A stretch of 24,152 nucleotides of DNA from a virus: IMG/VR virus record IMGVR_UViG_3300013233_000745, positions 1 through 24,152 of that record. One strand, given 5' to 3'. Numbering within the stretch: the first letter of the stretch is position 1; every line of letters starts with the position of its first letter. Positions 1 to 6,125 of the stretch are shown here, in pieces. Position numbers and translations under genes: made by a program. The notes under the pieces were generated by a model that was given only the letters and a program-made list of their open reading frames with translations, made no database searches and was not told the DNA's origin.

Positions 1-239
1 TGGTTGTCGCGACCGCCCGCGCTCCCCCCCGCTCGAGGCGGCGCTGTCGCCCTGCTCGGTACCAATGCACGCTGGAACGCCGCATATGGCACGGCCCCAG
101 ACGTGCCGGTGTACCCCATCGCGCGCGCAATGGCAGCACCCGCTGTCTTCCCGTGGCTTCGCGTCGGTGTCGAAACCGCCGCCCGGTACCTCGCCGGGTT
201 GCCTCTCGTCGATGATGCGGGCCATCCACTTGGGGGGCT
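1..239. repeat. Left arm of 239-bp terminal inverted repeat
   Basis: Bases 1-239 are the exact reverse complement of 23914-24152; identity stops at 240/23913. The repeat consists of the 5' part of the portal gene. Genuine terminal inverted repeats are not usual for phages with HK97-type heads, so a chimeric read or a folded-back assembly is a strong alternative. Confidence 0.95.
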
Positions 240-249
240 GGAGGTGTGA
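1..249 (+). pseudogene. Inverted partial copy of the portal gene 5' end
   Basis: The + strand reads the same first 79 or so codons as the portal gene at the right end (starting MSRPPALPPARGG), identical through DDAGHPLGGL. It then leaves the repeat and stops after Glu-Val at a TGA at 247-249. A portal of under 90 residues cannot work, so this is a truncated duplicate or a junction artefact. The reading frame is open to the edge of the window, so the codon at 4-6 (TTG) need not be a real start. The sequence after 239 belongs to whatever originally preceded the gene at 252. Confidence 0.85.
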
Positions 250-251
250 GG

Positions 252-629
252 ATGCAAGGAGGTGTGATATCCGGGGCGTCGACCGCATTGAGCACGACGA
301 AAGCCGTGATCGCCCTGACAGCGGGTGACGCCGCGCAAAACGGCGTGCGGCTAGAGCGGCTGCTCGGCAAAATCGACACCATTTCCGGCTGCGCTGTTGT
401 GCATTGGTACCTCGCGCGCGATGCCGCTGGCGACCATCCAGTGACGGCGCAAGCCGATACGTCGATCGTCACCGGCAAGACGACTGCTACCGACGGAGGA
501 ACGACGGAGGAACTGGGCTTTCGGTGGCAGACGTTATCCGGCGGGCTGGCCAAAACGGTCTATGTCGTCGTCTGGCTTGACGCGGGCACGTGCAACTTGC
601 TGCCCGAAGTCATCTGGACCACCGGATGA
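252..629 (+). CDS. Putative virion protein, 125 aa
   Basis: I do not recognise a family. The product is rich in Thr, Ala, Gly and Val with alternating hydrophobic stretches (TVYVVVWLDAG, AVVHWYLARD), as in a small beta-sandwich virion protein. The ATG at 252 is preceded by GAGG at 241-244 with good spacing; a GTG at 246 is the alternative start. The stop overlaps the next gene as ATGA (626-629), so the two are probably translated together. A role as a minor tail or decoration protein is inferred only from composition and from its position upstream of a second such gene and the lysis genes. Confidence 0.6.
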   Translation: MQGGVISGASTALSTTKAVIALTAGDAAQNGVRLERLLGKIDTISGCAVVHWYLARDAAGDHPVTAQADTSIVTGKTTATDGGTTEELGFRWQTLSGGLAKTVYVVVWLDAGTCNLLPEVIWTTG

Positions 630-1369
630 TGGGCAATAACGGGCTGCGGAACAGCGCAATGCGCGGTGAAGGGCGCCTGTGGGATTTGCTCGCGGCTGTC
701 GACTGGACCACCGTCGGCACCGCGGACCTAACCGGCGGCGGCACCATCGTCGCCGGAGGGTTGACGTGGACCGCCGAAAAGGGAAATAAATGCTCCACGT
801 TCGGCCCAGATGGCAGTACTGGGCTCCGTTTTGTGCAGACGAGTAGCGGTACGCCGCCGTCCAGTACGACCGCATTGCATACGCCGCTGTCTGGCGTTCC
901 GGGCACCATCGAAACAACGGATGCCCTGCTGGTGCAGATCCGTTTCACGCTCGGCAGCAATAGCGGAGGCATCGGTGCAATCCTGCGAAATGGCTCGTAT
1001 GGCGTCATGGGCGGCACACAGTGGATGACCACCCAGGATGAGGTGTACGCGTACGCGACAGCGACGCAGCAAACCGATTACTCGGCAGCACTGGGTGGCA
1101 CCTCCGACCGCGTGCTGCAGCTGCTGTACACTGCAGGCGCATTGCAGGTGTACAACTCCGGCGCTTGGAGCGGCGCCTGGCCTACGGCCCCGTCGGGCAC
1201 CATGGATGCAATGCAGGGCGAATCAGCGTCGTCGGCCAAAGCCGCGACGCTGGTGCCGCTCGCGGGCGAATCGACGACGCTGGGGCTGCTGTCACATCGA
1301 TCGGCGAATCCGTCGCCCGACCACACCATCATCGGCACACGCCTGTTGCGCCGTAGCCTGGCGCCGTAG
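626..1369 (+). CDS. Putative virion or tail-tip protein, 247 aa
   Basis: The start ATG at 626 overlaps the previous stop (ATGA); a second ATG follows directly. The product has a short charged N-terminus, then a long Gly/Ser/Thr-rich, Cys-poor body with segments such as TADLTGGGTIVAGGLTWT and LLVQIRFTLGSNSGG. These resemble concanavalin-like or other beta-sandwich folds of phage receptor-binding or decoration proteins. The last residues (LLRRSLAP) are basic. No domain is certain. The coupling to the 252 gene and the lysis genes downstream fit a tail-end structural role, but that is inference. Confidence 0.6.
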   Translation: MMGNNGLRNSAMRGEGRLWDLLAAVDWTTVGTADLTGGGTIVAGGLTWTAEKGNKCSTFGPDGSTGLRFVQTSSGTPPSSTTALHTPLSGVPGTIETTDALLVQIRFTLGSNSGGIGAILRNGSYGVMGGTQWMTTQDEVYAYATATQQTDYSAALGGTSDRVLQLLYTAGALQVYNSGAWSGAWPTAPSGTMDAMQGESASSAKAATLVPLAGESTTLGLLSHRSANPSPDHTIIGTRLLRRSLAP

Positions 1370-1542
1370 CCGTAGCCGCGCGTCCCGAAAGCGACGAGCC
1401 GGCCAACGTCGACCATGGCGAGCTCGAGAGGGTGGTGGGCGACCAGGGGCATGAGCTGCTGCGCCAGTTGTACCAGGACCACACACGTGCGGCGCCGATG
1501 CGTGGAGTGGATGGCCACCTGCGAACGGCGCACCGCTGGTAG
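1357..1542 (+). pseudogene. Possible remnant of an ISKra4-family transposase (N-terminal part)
   Basis: An open frame without any start codon runs from 1357 to a TAG at 1540-1542. It contains a stretch beginning HGELERVVGDQGHELLRQL, followed by YQDHTRAAP and by VDGHLRTAHR. From memory, ISKra4-type transposases carry near their N-terminus a block like 'LE..v..qG.ELlR.LlqdH', then a 'gaDG..RT..R' block, and this matches that order and spacing. Everything downstream of the block is missing and replaced by a non-coding stretch. It could instead be a chance open frame or the degraded 3' end of an unrelated gene. It follows the 626-1369 gene directly. Confidence 0.4.
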
Positions 1543-1825
1543 GCGTGCGCAGACTAGCGCCGGGTGCCAGCATGGGCTCGTAGTGGGCTCGTAGTGGGCC
1601 CTAGACGCGGTCGCCGCCGCCGCGAGCCGGATGACACGTAGACGACACCAGGTGCGCGTCTAGGGCCCACTACGGGGGTGTTTCACGCGCCTTTGCCCGC
1701 GCGTCATGAATTGCACCGGAGTTTCACGCCGACGAGCGGCGGCCGCTGAATCGGGCACATTCGTGCGCGGGGCGCCCACGGCGGCGTGTCCGTGCATGAG
1801 ACCCATAAATCCGGGAGAGTGGCGT
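1543..1825. other. Intergenic region with repeats, no gene seen
   Basis: This 283-base stretch lies between the transposase-like remnant and the putative lysin start. It holds a tandem 11-mer GGGCTCGTAGT (from 1574), a perfect 20-bp inverted repeat and a GC-rich loop. An open frame continuous with the lysin extends back to 1706, but it lacks a convincing ribosome binding site and looks unlike the mature protein. No clear sigma-70 promoter is visible. Confidence 0.5.
1590..1674. repeat. Perfect 20-bp inverted repeat with 45-base loop
   Basis: Arms 1590-1609 (CGTAGTGGGCCCTAGACGCG) and 1655-1674 are exact reverse complements, separated by 1610-1654. The left arm is preceded by a partial tandem copy of its own first bases. 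It could form a strong hairpin acting as a terminator for the 252-1369 operon, although there is no T-run. It could also be the pair of ends of a small non-autonomous mobile element or a protein-binding site. Confidence 0.8.
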
Positions 1826-2395
1826 ATGGACGCCGGCTATGAGGCCATCAGGGACATGGACGCGAGCCTACCGCAGCGGCTGCCATGCTGCTCATTCGTT
1901 GCGATCTGGACGCTGGCGGCCGCAGGATGGATCCCGCGAAACCGCGCGTCGATCGATGCGTGGGCCGCAATCGATGCGTCATGGTGGCGATGGGCGAATC
2001 TGCGCGGTCATCCTGACATACCGGCAGGTGACCCCAACCCCTGGGATGCCCTATGGGCGTGCCGGGCGCGGCTCGCGGCGGGCGGCATCAACGCCGACTG
2101 GCGTGGCGGATGGGCGTGCACGCGCGACACACCGCCGCCGCCGCTGACTGCCGGTAGCTGGCACATTGTGCAGCGATGGCGCGGCATCGACGAGGATACC
2201 ACAGGGCCGGAAAACGACGCGATTATTCCCGGTAGTCGCGGGCATACCTACCTTGTGCGCGCGCTCGAGGATGGCCGCGCGGAGGTACATCAATCATCGA
2301 CGACGCTAGGCTATCGCGTCTCTCGTGGTACCTGGTCGGGCCTGGTAGGCTATACTGTGGGCCTGATCCGGGTTGGCTTCGTGCGGCCCAAATAA
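1826..2395 (+). CDS. Putative lysin-type cysteine peptidase or amidase, 189 aa
   Basis: The ATG at 1826 follows GGGAG with about 8 bases spacing, so I prefer it to the upstream in-frame ATG at 1706. Near the N-terminus is LPCCSFVAIW (Cys21/Cys22), and about 118 residues later SRGHTYLVRA (His140). A Cys at the start of a helix and a later Gly-His followed by hydrophobic residues is the layout of NlpC/P60 and CHAP cell-wall hydrolases. Between them is TAGSWHIVQRW, a piece I associate with phage lysis-region proteins. The position just upstream of a holin-like gene supports a role in peptidoglycan cleavage at lysis. The enzyme class is inferred, not proven: the core sequence is divergent and the third catalytic residue was not identified. 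Confidence 0.6.
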   Translation: MDAGYEAIRDMDASLPQRLPCCSFVAIWTLAAAGWIPRNRASIDAWAAIDASWWRWANLRGHPDIPAGDPNPWDALWACRARLAAGGINADWRGGWACTRDTPPPPLTAGSWHIVQRWRGIDEDTTGPENDAIIPGSRGHTYLVRALEDGRAEVHQSSTTLGYRVSRGTWSGLVGYTVGLIRVGFVRPK

Positions 2396-2415
2396 CTACG
2401 TGTCTAGGGGGGCGC

Positions 2416-2658
2416 ATGATCGGCATTCGACCGGCACTTATTGTTCGCATGATCGGCCTGGCTGGCTGTATTGATCGCGCGTGTCGCAGCGATTCGCCCG
2501 CCGGCCGAAAGCTGTCGGCCGACGAGGCGCTTGACCTGCTTAGTGATGGTTTGGCCATCCTCGCGGACGTGATTGTGCCGGTTTGCGGCCCACATGCGGC
2601 TCACATTGTGCGCGCGGTGCTGAATGGGCTGTCGGACGAAATGGAAAGCGCAACATAA
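2416..2658 (+). CDS. Small unknown protein in the lysis cassette, 80 aa
   Basis: The ATG at 2416 follows AGGGGGG with good spacing, and the stop TAA overlaps the next start (TAATG at 2656-2660). The N-terminus (RPALIVRMIGLAGCI) is moderately hydrophobic but too broken by charge for a clear membrane span. The C-terminal half is predicted helical (ALDLLSDGLAILADVIVP). No family is recognised. Being wedged between a putative lysin and a holin-like gene suggests an accessory lysis role such as a regulator or second membrane-acting factor, but this rests on position only. Confidence 0.55.
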   Translation: MIGIRPALIVRMIGLAGCIDRACRSDSPAGRKLSADEALDLLSDGLAILADVIVPVCGPHAAHIVRAVLNGLSDEMESAT

Positions 2659-2951
2659 TGCCAACCGAGATCGCGCGCGAACTGTCGGCACTGCGCGCTG
2701 AAATTGATGATGTGCGCGCGGATGTAGCGGCGGTGCGCGCGATTGTGGCGCCGCTAACGGGGCTATTGCCGGCAATCAGGCGCGCCGAAAAAGAGCAAAT
2801 ACGCGCCGATATTCTCGCGGAAACCAGTGGATCGCGCCAACCATTATGGCGCGATCCAGACGGGCGAACGTGGGTTTTGGCGATCGTAACGCGGGCCGGC
2901 CTGGCCGCAGTAGCCTGCTGCCTAGCACTAGCCGGCGCCCTGGCCCCCTAG
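2658..2951 (+). CDS. Holin-like protein (coiled coil plus C-terminal membrane segment), 97 aa
   Basis: The start ATG at 2658 overlaps the previous stop as TAATG. Residues 1-55 form a charged heptad-like helix (ELSALRAEIDDVRADVAAV). A DGRTW turn follows, and residues about 72-95 are a hydrophobic segment (WVLAIVTRAGLAAVACCLAL) that ends at the C-terminus. An N-terminal coiled coil with one C-terminal membrane span matches XhlA-type haemolysin/holin proteins and several phage holins. Its place after the putative lysin supports a membrane-permeabilising role at lysis. The stop TAG shares the palindrome CTAG with the stop of the last gene of the convergent Gly-rich array. Confidence 0.6.
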   Translation: MPTEIARELSALRAEIDDVRADVAAVRAIVAPLTGLLPAIRRAEKEQIRADILAETSGSRQPLWRDPDGRTWVLAIVTRAGLAAVACCLALAGALAP

Positions 2952-3355
2952 CCTGCGCCGCCGCCGCGGCCATCGCCGCCGCCGTATCCGCGGCCCCCAG
3001 CGTATCCGCCGCCGTAGCCGCGGCCGAGCTCGTCGCCTACGCCCCAGCCGCCGCCGCGGCCGCGGCCGCGGCCGTAGCCATCGCCGCGGCCCCCAGCGTA
3101 TCCGCCGCCGTATCCGCGGCCCCCAGCGTATCCGCCGCCGTAGCTACCGCGGCCGTCACCGACGCCGTCGTCGCCGTAGCCGCGGGCGTATCCGTATCCG
3201 CCGCCGTCGCCGTCGCCGCTGCCGTATCCGTCGCCCCAGCCGTATCCGTCGCCGTAGCCGCCACCGGCGCCCGCGCCGAAGCCGTCGCCGTAGCCGCCGC
3301 TGCTGCCGCCGCCACCCGCAGCGCTGCCGCGGCCATCGTGGGGGCGGCTACTCAT
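2948..3355 (-). CDS. Gly-rich array protein 14 (last of array), 135 aa
   Basis: Starts MSSRPHDGRG at 3355, with an ATG inside the end of the preceding gene (ATGAGTAG, 8-base overlap). The body is built from Gly with Tyr, Asp and Arg. It contains a visible internal repeat GGGYAGGRGYGG that recurs three to four times, and a GVGDELGRGYGG module shared in part with other members. It ends GGDGRGGGAG. Function unknown. There is no Shine-Dalgarno site ahead of the start, which points to reinitiation by ribosomes finishing the upstream gene. Its stop meets the holin-like gene from the other strand. Confidence 0.65.
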   Translation of the reverse strand: MSSRPHDGRGSAAGGGGSSGGYGDGFGAGAGGGYGDGYGWGDGYGSGDGDGGGYGYARGYGDDGVGDGRGSYGGGYAGGRGYGGGYAGGRGDGYGRGRGRGGGWGVGDELGRGYGGGYAGGRGYGGGDGRGGGAG

Positions 3356-3665
3356 TGCCGCGGCCGTATCCGCGGCCGTATCCAGCGCCACGGCTCGAGC
3401 CGCCGCCGTATCCATCGCCGTATCCGCCCCAGGCGTCGCCCGCGCCCGCGCCCGCGATTGCGCCGGAGCCCCAGGCGGCGCCCCAACCCGTGCCGCCGCC
3501 GCCACTGCTGCCGCAGCCCGTGCCGTATCCGCCGCCGCTGCCGCTGCCGTCGCCGCGGCCGTAGTCGTCGCCGAAGCCCCAGGCGCCCCCGTCGCCGTCG
3601 CCGCGGCCGCGGGCGTATCCGTAGCCCGCAGCGCGGCCGCGGCCATCGTGGGTGCGGCTACTCAT
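3348..3665 (-). CDS. Gly-rich array protein 13, 105 aa
   Basis: Starts MSSRTHDGRG at 3665 in an ATGA overlap with the stop of the preceding gene. Compared with its neighbours it has more Ser, Ala and Trp (GTGWGAAWGSG, DAWGG) and a Cys in GTGCGSSGG. It ends GYGRGYGRGNE; the codons for Asn-Glu and the stop also contain the next gene's ATG. The function is unknown. Low-complexity sequence without predicted hydrophobic core suggests a disordered or structural filamentous protein. Confidence 0.65.
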   Translation of the reverse strand: MSSRTHDGRGRAAGYGYARGRGDGDGGAWGFGDDYGRGDGSGSGGGYGTGCGSSGGGGTGWGAAWGSGAIAGAGAGDAWGGYGDGYGGGSSRGAGYGRGYGRGNE

Positions 3666-4054
3666 CGCGCCCCCCAGGCGTAGCCATCGCGGTAGCCAGC
3701 GGCGTATCCGGCGCCGTCGCCGTCGCCGTCGTCGTCACCCCCACCCCCACCCCCGCCGAAGCCAAAGCCCGAGCCGAAGCCGCTACCGCCGTCGCCGGGA
3801 CCCTCGCCCCCGCCGTCGCCGTATCCGTCGCCGCCACCGGCGCCGGCGCCAGTGCTATCGCCGCCGCCGAAGCCGTGGCCGTTGCCGTGGCCGCCGCCGC
3901 CGTCAGCGCCGACGCCGGCGCCGTAGCCGTTTCCGCGCACATCGCCGCCGCCGCGGCCGTATCCGTATCCGTCGCCGTGGCCGTGCCCGAGCTCGTCGCC
4001 CGCGCCGCAGCCGTAGCCGCCGTCACCGCGGCCGTCGTGGGGGCGGCTATCCAT
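3662..4054 (-). CDS. Gly-rich array protein 12, 130 aa
   Basis: Starts MDSRPHDGRG at 4054 within an ATGGATAG overlap. It carries the GAGDELGHGHGDGYGYG module also seen in arrays 9 and 2, a GGGDVRG piece shared with array 11, and near its C-terminus GGGGGGGDDDGDGDGAG. The DDDGDGDG run resembles Asp-rich calcium-binding loops (DxDxDG), though no such activity is shown. The end, GYRDGYAWGAR, departs from the usual Gly pattern. Function unknown. Confidence 0.65.
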   Translation of the reverse strand: MDSRPHDGRGDGGYGCGAGDELGHGHGDGYGYGRGGGDVRGNGYGAGVGADGGGGHGNGHGFGGGDSTGAGAGGGDGYGDGGGEGPGDGGSGFGSGFGFGGGGGGGDDDGDGDGAGYAAGYRDGYAWGAR

Positions 4055-4355
4055 CGCCGCCGCCGTATCCGTCGCCGCAGCCCCAGCCGTAGCCGTAGCC
4101 GCGCACATCGCCGCCGCCACAGCCGTATCCGTAGCTGCCGCCGCCGTAGCCGTCGCCGTATCCGTCGCCGCGGCCGTATCCGTCACCGCCGCCGTCGCCG
4201 TCGCCGCGGCCGAAGCCGCCGCCCCAGCCGTATCCGTCGCCCCAGCCGTCGCCCGCGCCAGCGCCGCCGCCGAGGCCACTGCCATCGCCGTAGCCCGCAC
4301 CGCGGCGATCATCGCCGCAGCCGGCGACGGCGCCGAAGCCATCGTGGCTATTCAT
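4047..4355 (-). CDS. Gly-rich array protein 11, 102 aa
   Basis: Starts MNSHDGFG at 4355, a shortened form of the array signature. The start is placed immediately after the acidic tail codons of the preceding gene (ATGAATAG overlap). The body has GWGDGYGWGGGFGRGDGDGG and a Cys-containing stretch GYGCGGGDVRGYGYGWGCG, ending GDGYGGGDG. Three or four Cys residues spaced in Gly-rich sequence could bind metal or crosslink, but this is not testable here. Function unknown. Confidence 0.65.
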   Translation of the reverse strand: MNSHDGFGAVAGCGDDRRGAGYGDGSGLGGGAGAGDGWGDGYGWGGGFGRGDGDGGGDGYGRGDGYGDGYGGGSYGYGCGGGDVRGYGYGWGCGDGYGGGDG

Positions 4356-4707
4356 CGTCCTCGTCCTCGTCCTCATCGTCCTCATCCTCATCGTCCTCGT
4401 CCTCCCAGCAGCCGAGGCCGCCGGTGCCGTCGCCGGTGCCGTGGCCGTTGCCGAGGCCGCCGCCCCAGCCGCCGCCGCATCCGCCGCCCGCGCCGTATCC
4501 GTCGCCGTGGCCGTGCCCGAGCTCGTCGCCCGCGCCGCGGGCGTTGCCGCCGCCCGCGCCGTATCCGTCGCCGGCCGAGCCGTATCCGCAGCCGGCGACG
4601 GCGCCGCCGCCGTAGCCCGAGCCGCCGCCGAGGCCCGCGCCCGCGCCGAGGCCGGCGTAGCCGCGGCCAGCGCCGAGGCCGCTGCCATCGTGGCGGCGGC
4701 TATCCAT
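4348..4707 (-). CDS. Gly-rich array protein 10 with long acidic tail, 119 aa
   Basis: Starts MDSRRHDGSG at 4707 in an ATGGATAG overlap. Residues up to about 100 are Gly-rich, with LGAGRGYAGLGAGAGLGGG and the shared GAGDELGHGHGDGYG module. A Cys-Trp pair follows, and then eighteen consecutive Asp/Glu residues end the protein (4348-4401). Such acidic tails occur in DNA-mimic and histone-chaperone-like proteins and in proteins that bind basic partners. Here that is only a suggestion. Confidence 0.65.
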   Translation of the reverse strand: MDSRRHDGSGLGAGRGYAGLGAGAGLGGGSGYGGGAVAGCGYGSAGDGYGAGGGNARGAGDELGHGHGDGYGAGGGCGGGWGGGLGNGHGTGDGTGGLGCWEDEDDEDEDDEDEDEDDE

Positions 4708-4882
4708 TGCCGCGGCCGTCGCCGTCGCCGCATCCGCGGGCGTTGCCTCCGCCGTCACCGCGGCCGTCGCCAGCGCCAGCGCCGCGCGTGCCGCCGCCGC
4801 GGCCGTATCCGCCGCCGTATCCATCGGCGGCGCTGGCGCCGCCGTAGCCACCGCCGCTGCCGCGGCCATCGTGGCTATCCAT
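4700..4882 (-). CDS. Gly-rich array protein 9, short, 60 aa
   Basis: Starts MDSHDGRGSG at 4882 and is the shortest member of the array. Its start lies within the codons of the acidic tail end of the preceding gene (ATGGATAG overlap). It contains GGASAADGYGGGYGRGGG and two GDGRGDGG/GDGDGRG pieces rich in Arg and Asp. With one Cys and no hydrophobic core it is unlikely to fold independently. Function unknown. Confidence 0.6.
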   Translation of the reverse strand: MDSHDGRGSGGGYGGASAADGYGGGYGRGGGTRGAGAGDGRGDGGGNARGCGDGDGRGNG

Positions 4883-5177
4883 CCTCGTCCTCCTCCTCGT
4901 CCTCATCGTAGCCGCCGTCGCCGAAGCCGCGGCCGTATCCGCCGCCACAGCCGAAGCCGTCGCCGCGGGCGTCGCCCGCGCCAGCGCCGCTGCCGTCACC
5001 GTCACCGCCGTAGCCGTAGCCGCGGCCGTCGCCAGCGCCAGCGCCGCAATCGTATCCGCCGCCGCGGCCGTATCCGTCGCCGCGGCCGAAGCCGCCGCCG
5101 TCGCCGCGGCCGAAGCCGCCGCCGGCGGCTACGCCGCTGCCGTCGCCGCCGCCGTCGCCGTCGCCGCGGCTATCCAT
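4875..5177 (-). CDS. Gly-rich array protein 8 with acidic C-terminus, 100 aa
   Basis: Starts MDSRGDGDGG at 5177, the one full member whose N-terminus lacks the HDG triplet. It has a clear internal duplication GGGFGRGDGGGFGRGDGYG and a Cys in GGGYDCGAG. It ends GYDEDEEEDEDG, a shorter acidic tail than that of the protein starting at 4707. The stop codon is embedded in the next start (ATGGATAG). Function unknown. Confidence 0.62.
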   Translation of the reverse strand: MDSRGDGDGGGDGSGVAAGGGFGRGDGGGFGRGDGYGRGGGYDCGAGAGDGRGYGYGGDGDGSGAGAGDARGDGFGCGGGYGRGFGDGGYDEDEEEDEDG

Positions 5178-5511
5178 CGTAGCCACCGCCGCTGCCGCCG
5201 CCCGCTCCGGGGCCCGCGCCGCGGCCGCGGCCGCGACCGTCGTCGCCGCCGTAGCCCCAGCTGTCGCCGCCACCGTATCCATCGCCGTCGCCGCGGCCGG
5301 CGCCGTCGCCGCCGCCCCAGCCGGCGCCGTAGCCGCCGCCGTAGCCGTCGCCGATGCCGCGGCCGCGGCCGCGGCATCGGCCGCCGCCGTCGCCGCGGTC
5401 GCCGCTGCCGGCGCCCCCGCCGTCGCCGTAGCCGGCGCCGACGCCGCGGCTGGCGCCGCCGCCGGCGCCGGCGCCGTCGTGGCCACGGCCATCGTGTGTG
5501 GGGCTACTCAT
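5170..5511 (-). CDS. Gly-rich array protein 7, first of the third run, 113 aa
   Basis: Starts MSSPTHDGRGHDG at 5511, seven bases after the stop of the DUF6948-like gene, so it is not stop-start overlapped like the others. The HDG motif is doubled. The body has GGGRCRGRGRGIGDGYGGG and GDSWGYGGDDGRGRGRG, more Arg-rich than the other members, and ends GGSGGGYDG. Function unknown. It begins a run of eight coupled Gly-rich genes ending at 2948. Confidence 0.65.
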   Translation of the reverse strand: MSSPTHDGRGHDGAGAGGGASRGVGAGYGDGGGAGSGDRGDGGGRCRGRGRGIGDGYGGGYGAGWGGGDGAGRGDGDGYGGGDSWGYGGDDGRGRGRGAGPGAGGGSGGGYDG

Positions 5512-5518
5512 TGCCGCA

Positions 5519-5809
5519 TCACTCGCGCCCCGTCCACGGGTCGATCGCCGCGAATGCCGCGACGGCGGCGGCGGAGGCCTCAATGACCTCCGACACGCCG
5601 TACACGGTGACGGCGACCGGCACCGCGATTTTCCCACCGAGTGGACCAATGGCCGCTAGACCGGAACAGCTCCCGGCCCCCGACCATGAATACACCCGAC
5701 GGGCGTCCGTCATGCTGACGGACGCGAGATCGCCACAGATGGTCGGCGAACCGACCATAATACCGTACCACACACCGCTCTGCGAGGAGCGGCAGACCAC
5801 TGCCTTCAT
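5519..5809 (-). CDS. DUF6948-like protein, 96 aa
   Basis: The preferred start is the ATG at 5809 (MKAVVCRSSQSGVW), preceded by GGAGAG with six bases spacing; in-frame ATGs at 5842 and 5830 lie in GC-rich hairpins. The protein has an N-terminal beta-strand region, then ARRVYSWSGAGSCSGLAAIG. From memory the WSGA-x-S-x-x-x-LA motif is the hallmark of DUF6948, a short family of unknown function found in phages and bacteria. The rest alternates strands (KIAVPVAVTVYGVSEVIEA). It has normal amino-acid composition, unlike the Gly-rich genes on both sides. It is the second of two ordinary genes after the promoter-like repeat at 6.2 kb. Confidence 0.7.
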   Translation of the reverse strand: MKAVVCRSSQSGVWYGIMVGSPTICGDLASVSMTDARRVYSWSGAGSCSGLAAIGPLGGKIAVPVAVTVYGVSEVIEASAAAVAAFAAIDPWTGRE

Positions 5810-5814
5810 TTTCG

Positions 5815-5915
5815 TCTCTCCACGCCCCATCCCCAGGGGCATCCCCCATCAGCAGGGGGCGGGCGCCCCCATTATGGGGGCGTGCCGGGCGCTTTTGGCG
5901 CGCCCGTTGCCGTCG
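5815..5915 (-). promoter_or_regulatory. Cluster of GC-rich hairpins between two genes
   Basis: The 106-base gap between the 69-aa gene and the DUF6948-like gene is full of inverted repeats. 5864-5882 reads CGCCCCCATTATGGGGGCG, a perfect palindrome around a central T. 5887-5892 pairs with 5900-5905 (GGGCGC/GCGCCC). Further CCCC/GGGG pairings lie at 5824-5860. On the minus-strand mRNA these would fold just upstream of the ribosome binding site. They may stabilise or attenuate the transcript; no T-run marks them as ordinary terminators. Confidence 0.55.
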
Positions 5916-6125
5916 TCAGCCCCAGAGGGCTTCGGAAAGTTTGTCGGTGTCGATGTCGCCAAAGGCGACGTGCCACGCCTCGGCGAGGCTCATCCATCGG
6001 TGCAATTGGGGGTTGGCGCGGCCGAAGAGGCGAATCGCCTCTTGGGGGGAGATGGTCCCCCCTTCGTCGGCGGCGCGGGCGATCTCGGCGGCGCGGGCGA
6101 TGGTCTCTGTGGAAAAGTACATCAT
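5916..6125 (-). CDS. Small unknown helical protein, 69 aa
   Basis: Two adjacent ATGs (6125 and 6122) overlap the TGA of the upstream Gly-rich frame; GGGAG lies two and five bases ahead of them. The product begins MMYFSTETIARAAEIARAA and continues with ISPQEAIRLFGRANPQLHRW and LAEAWHVAFGDIDTDKLSEALWG. It is mostly helical, with ordinary composition and a Trp-rich C-terminus. The pattern could be a small helix-turn-helix-like protein (ISPQEAIRLFG), but I do not recognise a family. It is the first gene after the 6.2-kb promoter-like repeat. Confidence 0.65.
   Translation of the reverse strand: MMYFSTETIARAAEIARAADEGGTISPQEAIRLFGRANPQLHRWMSLAEAWHVAFGDIDTDKLSEALWG

Noticed and set aside
2846-4615. 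Long + strand open frame of Ala/Val/Ser-rich sequence and then Arg/Pro/Ser runs
   Set aside because: It is the mirror of the minus-strand Gly-rich genes: GGC GAC GGC TAC reads as GCC GTA GCC GTC on the other strand. It has no good start and ignores the stop-start junctions and HDGRG signatures that define the minus-strand genes.
3037-5492. Ala/Thr-rich minus-strand open frames upstream of the HDG starts (for example ending in ATAAAM before MDS or MSS)
   Set aside because: These are the same DNA read before the true start and in frames overlapping the preceding Gly-rich gene. Composition and position show they are frame shadows.
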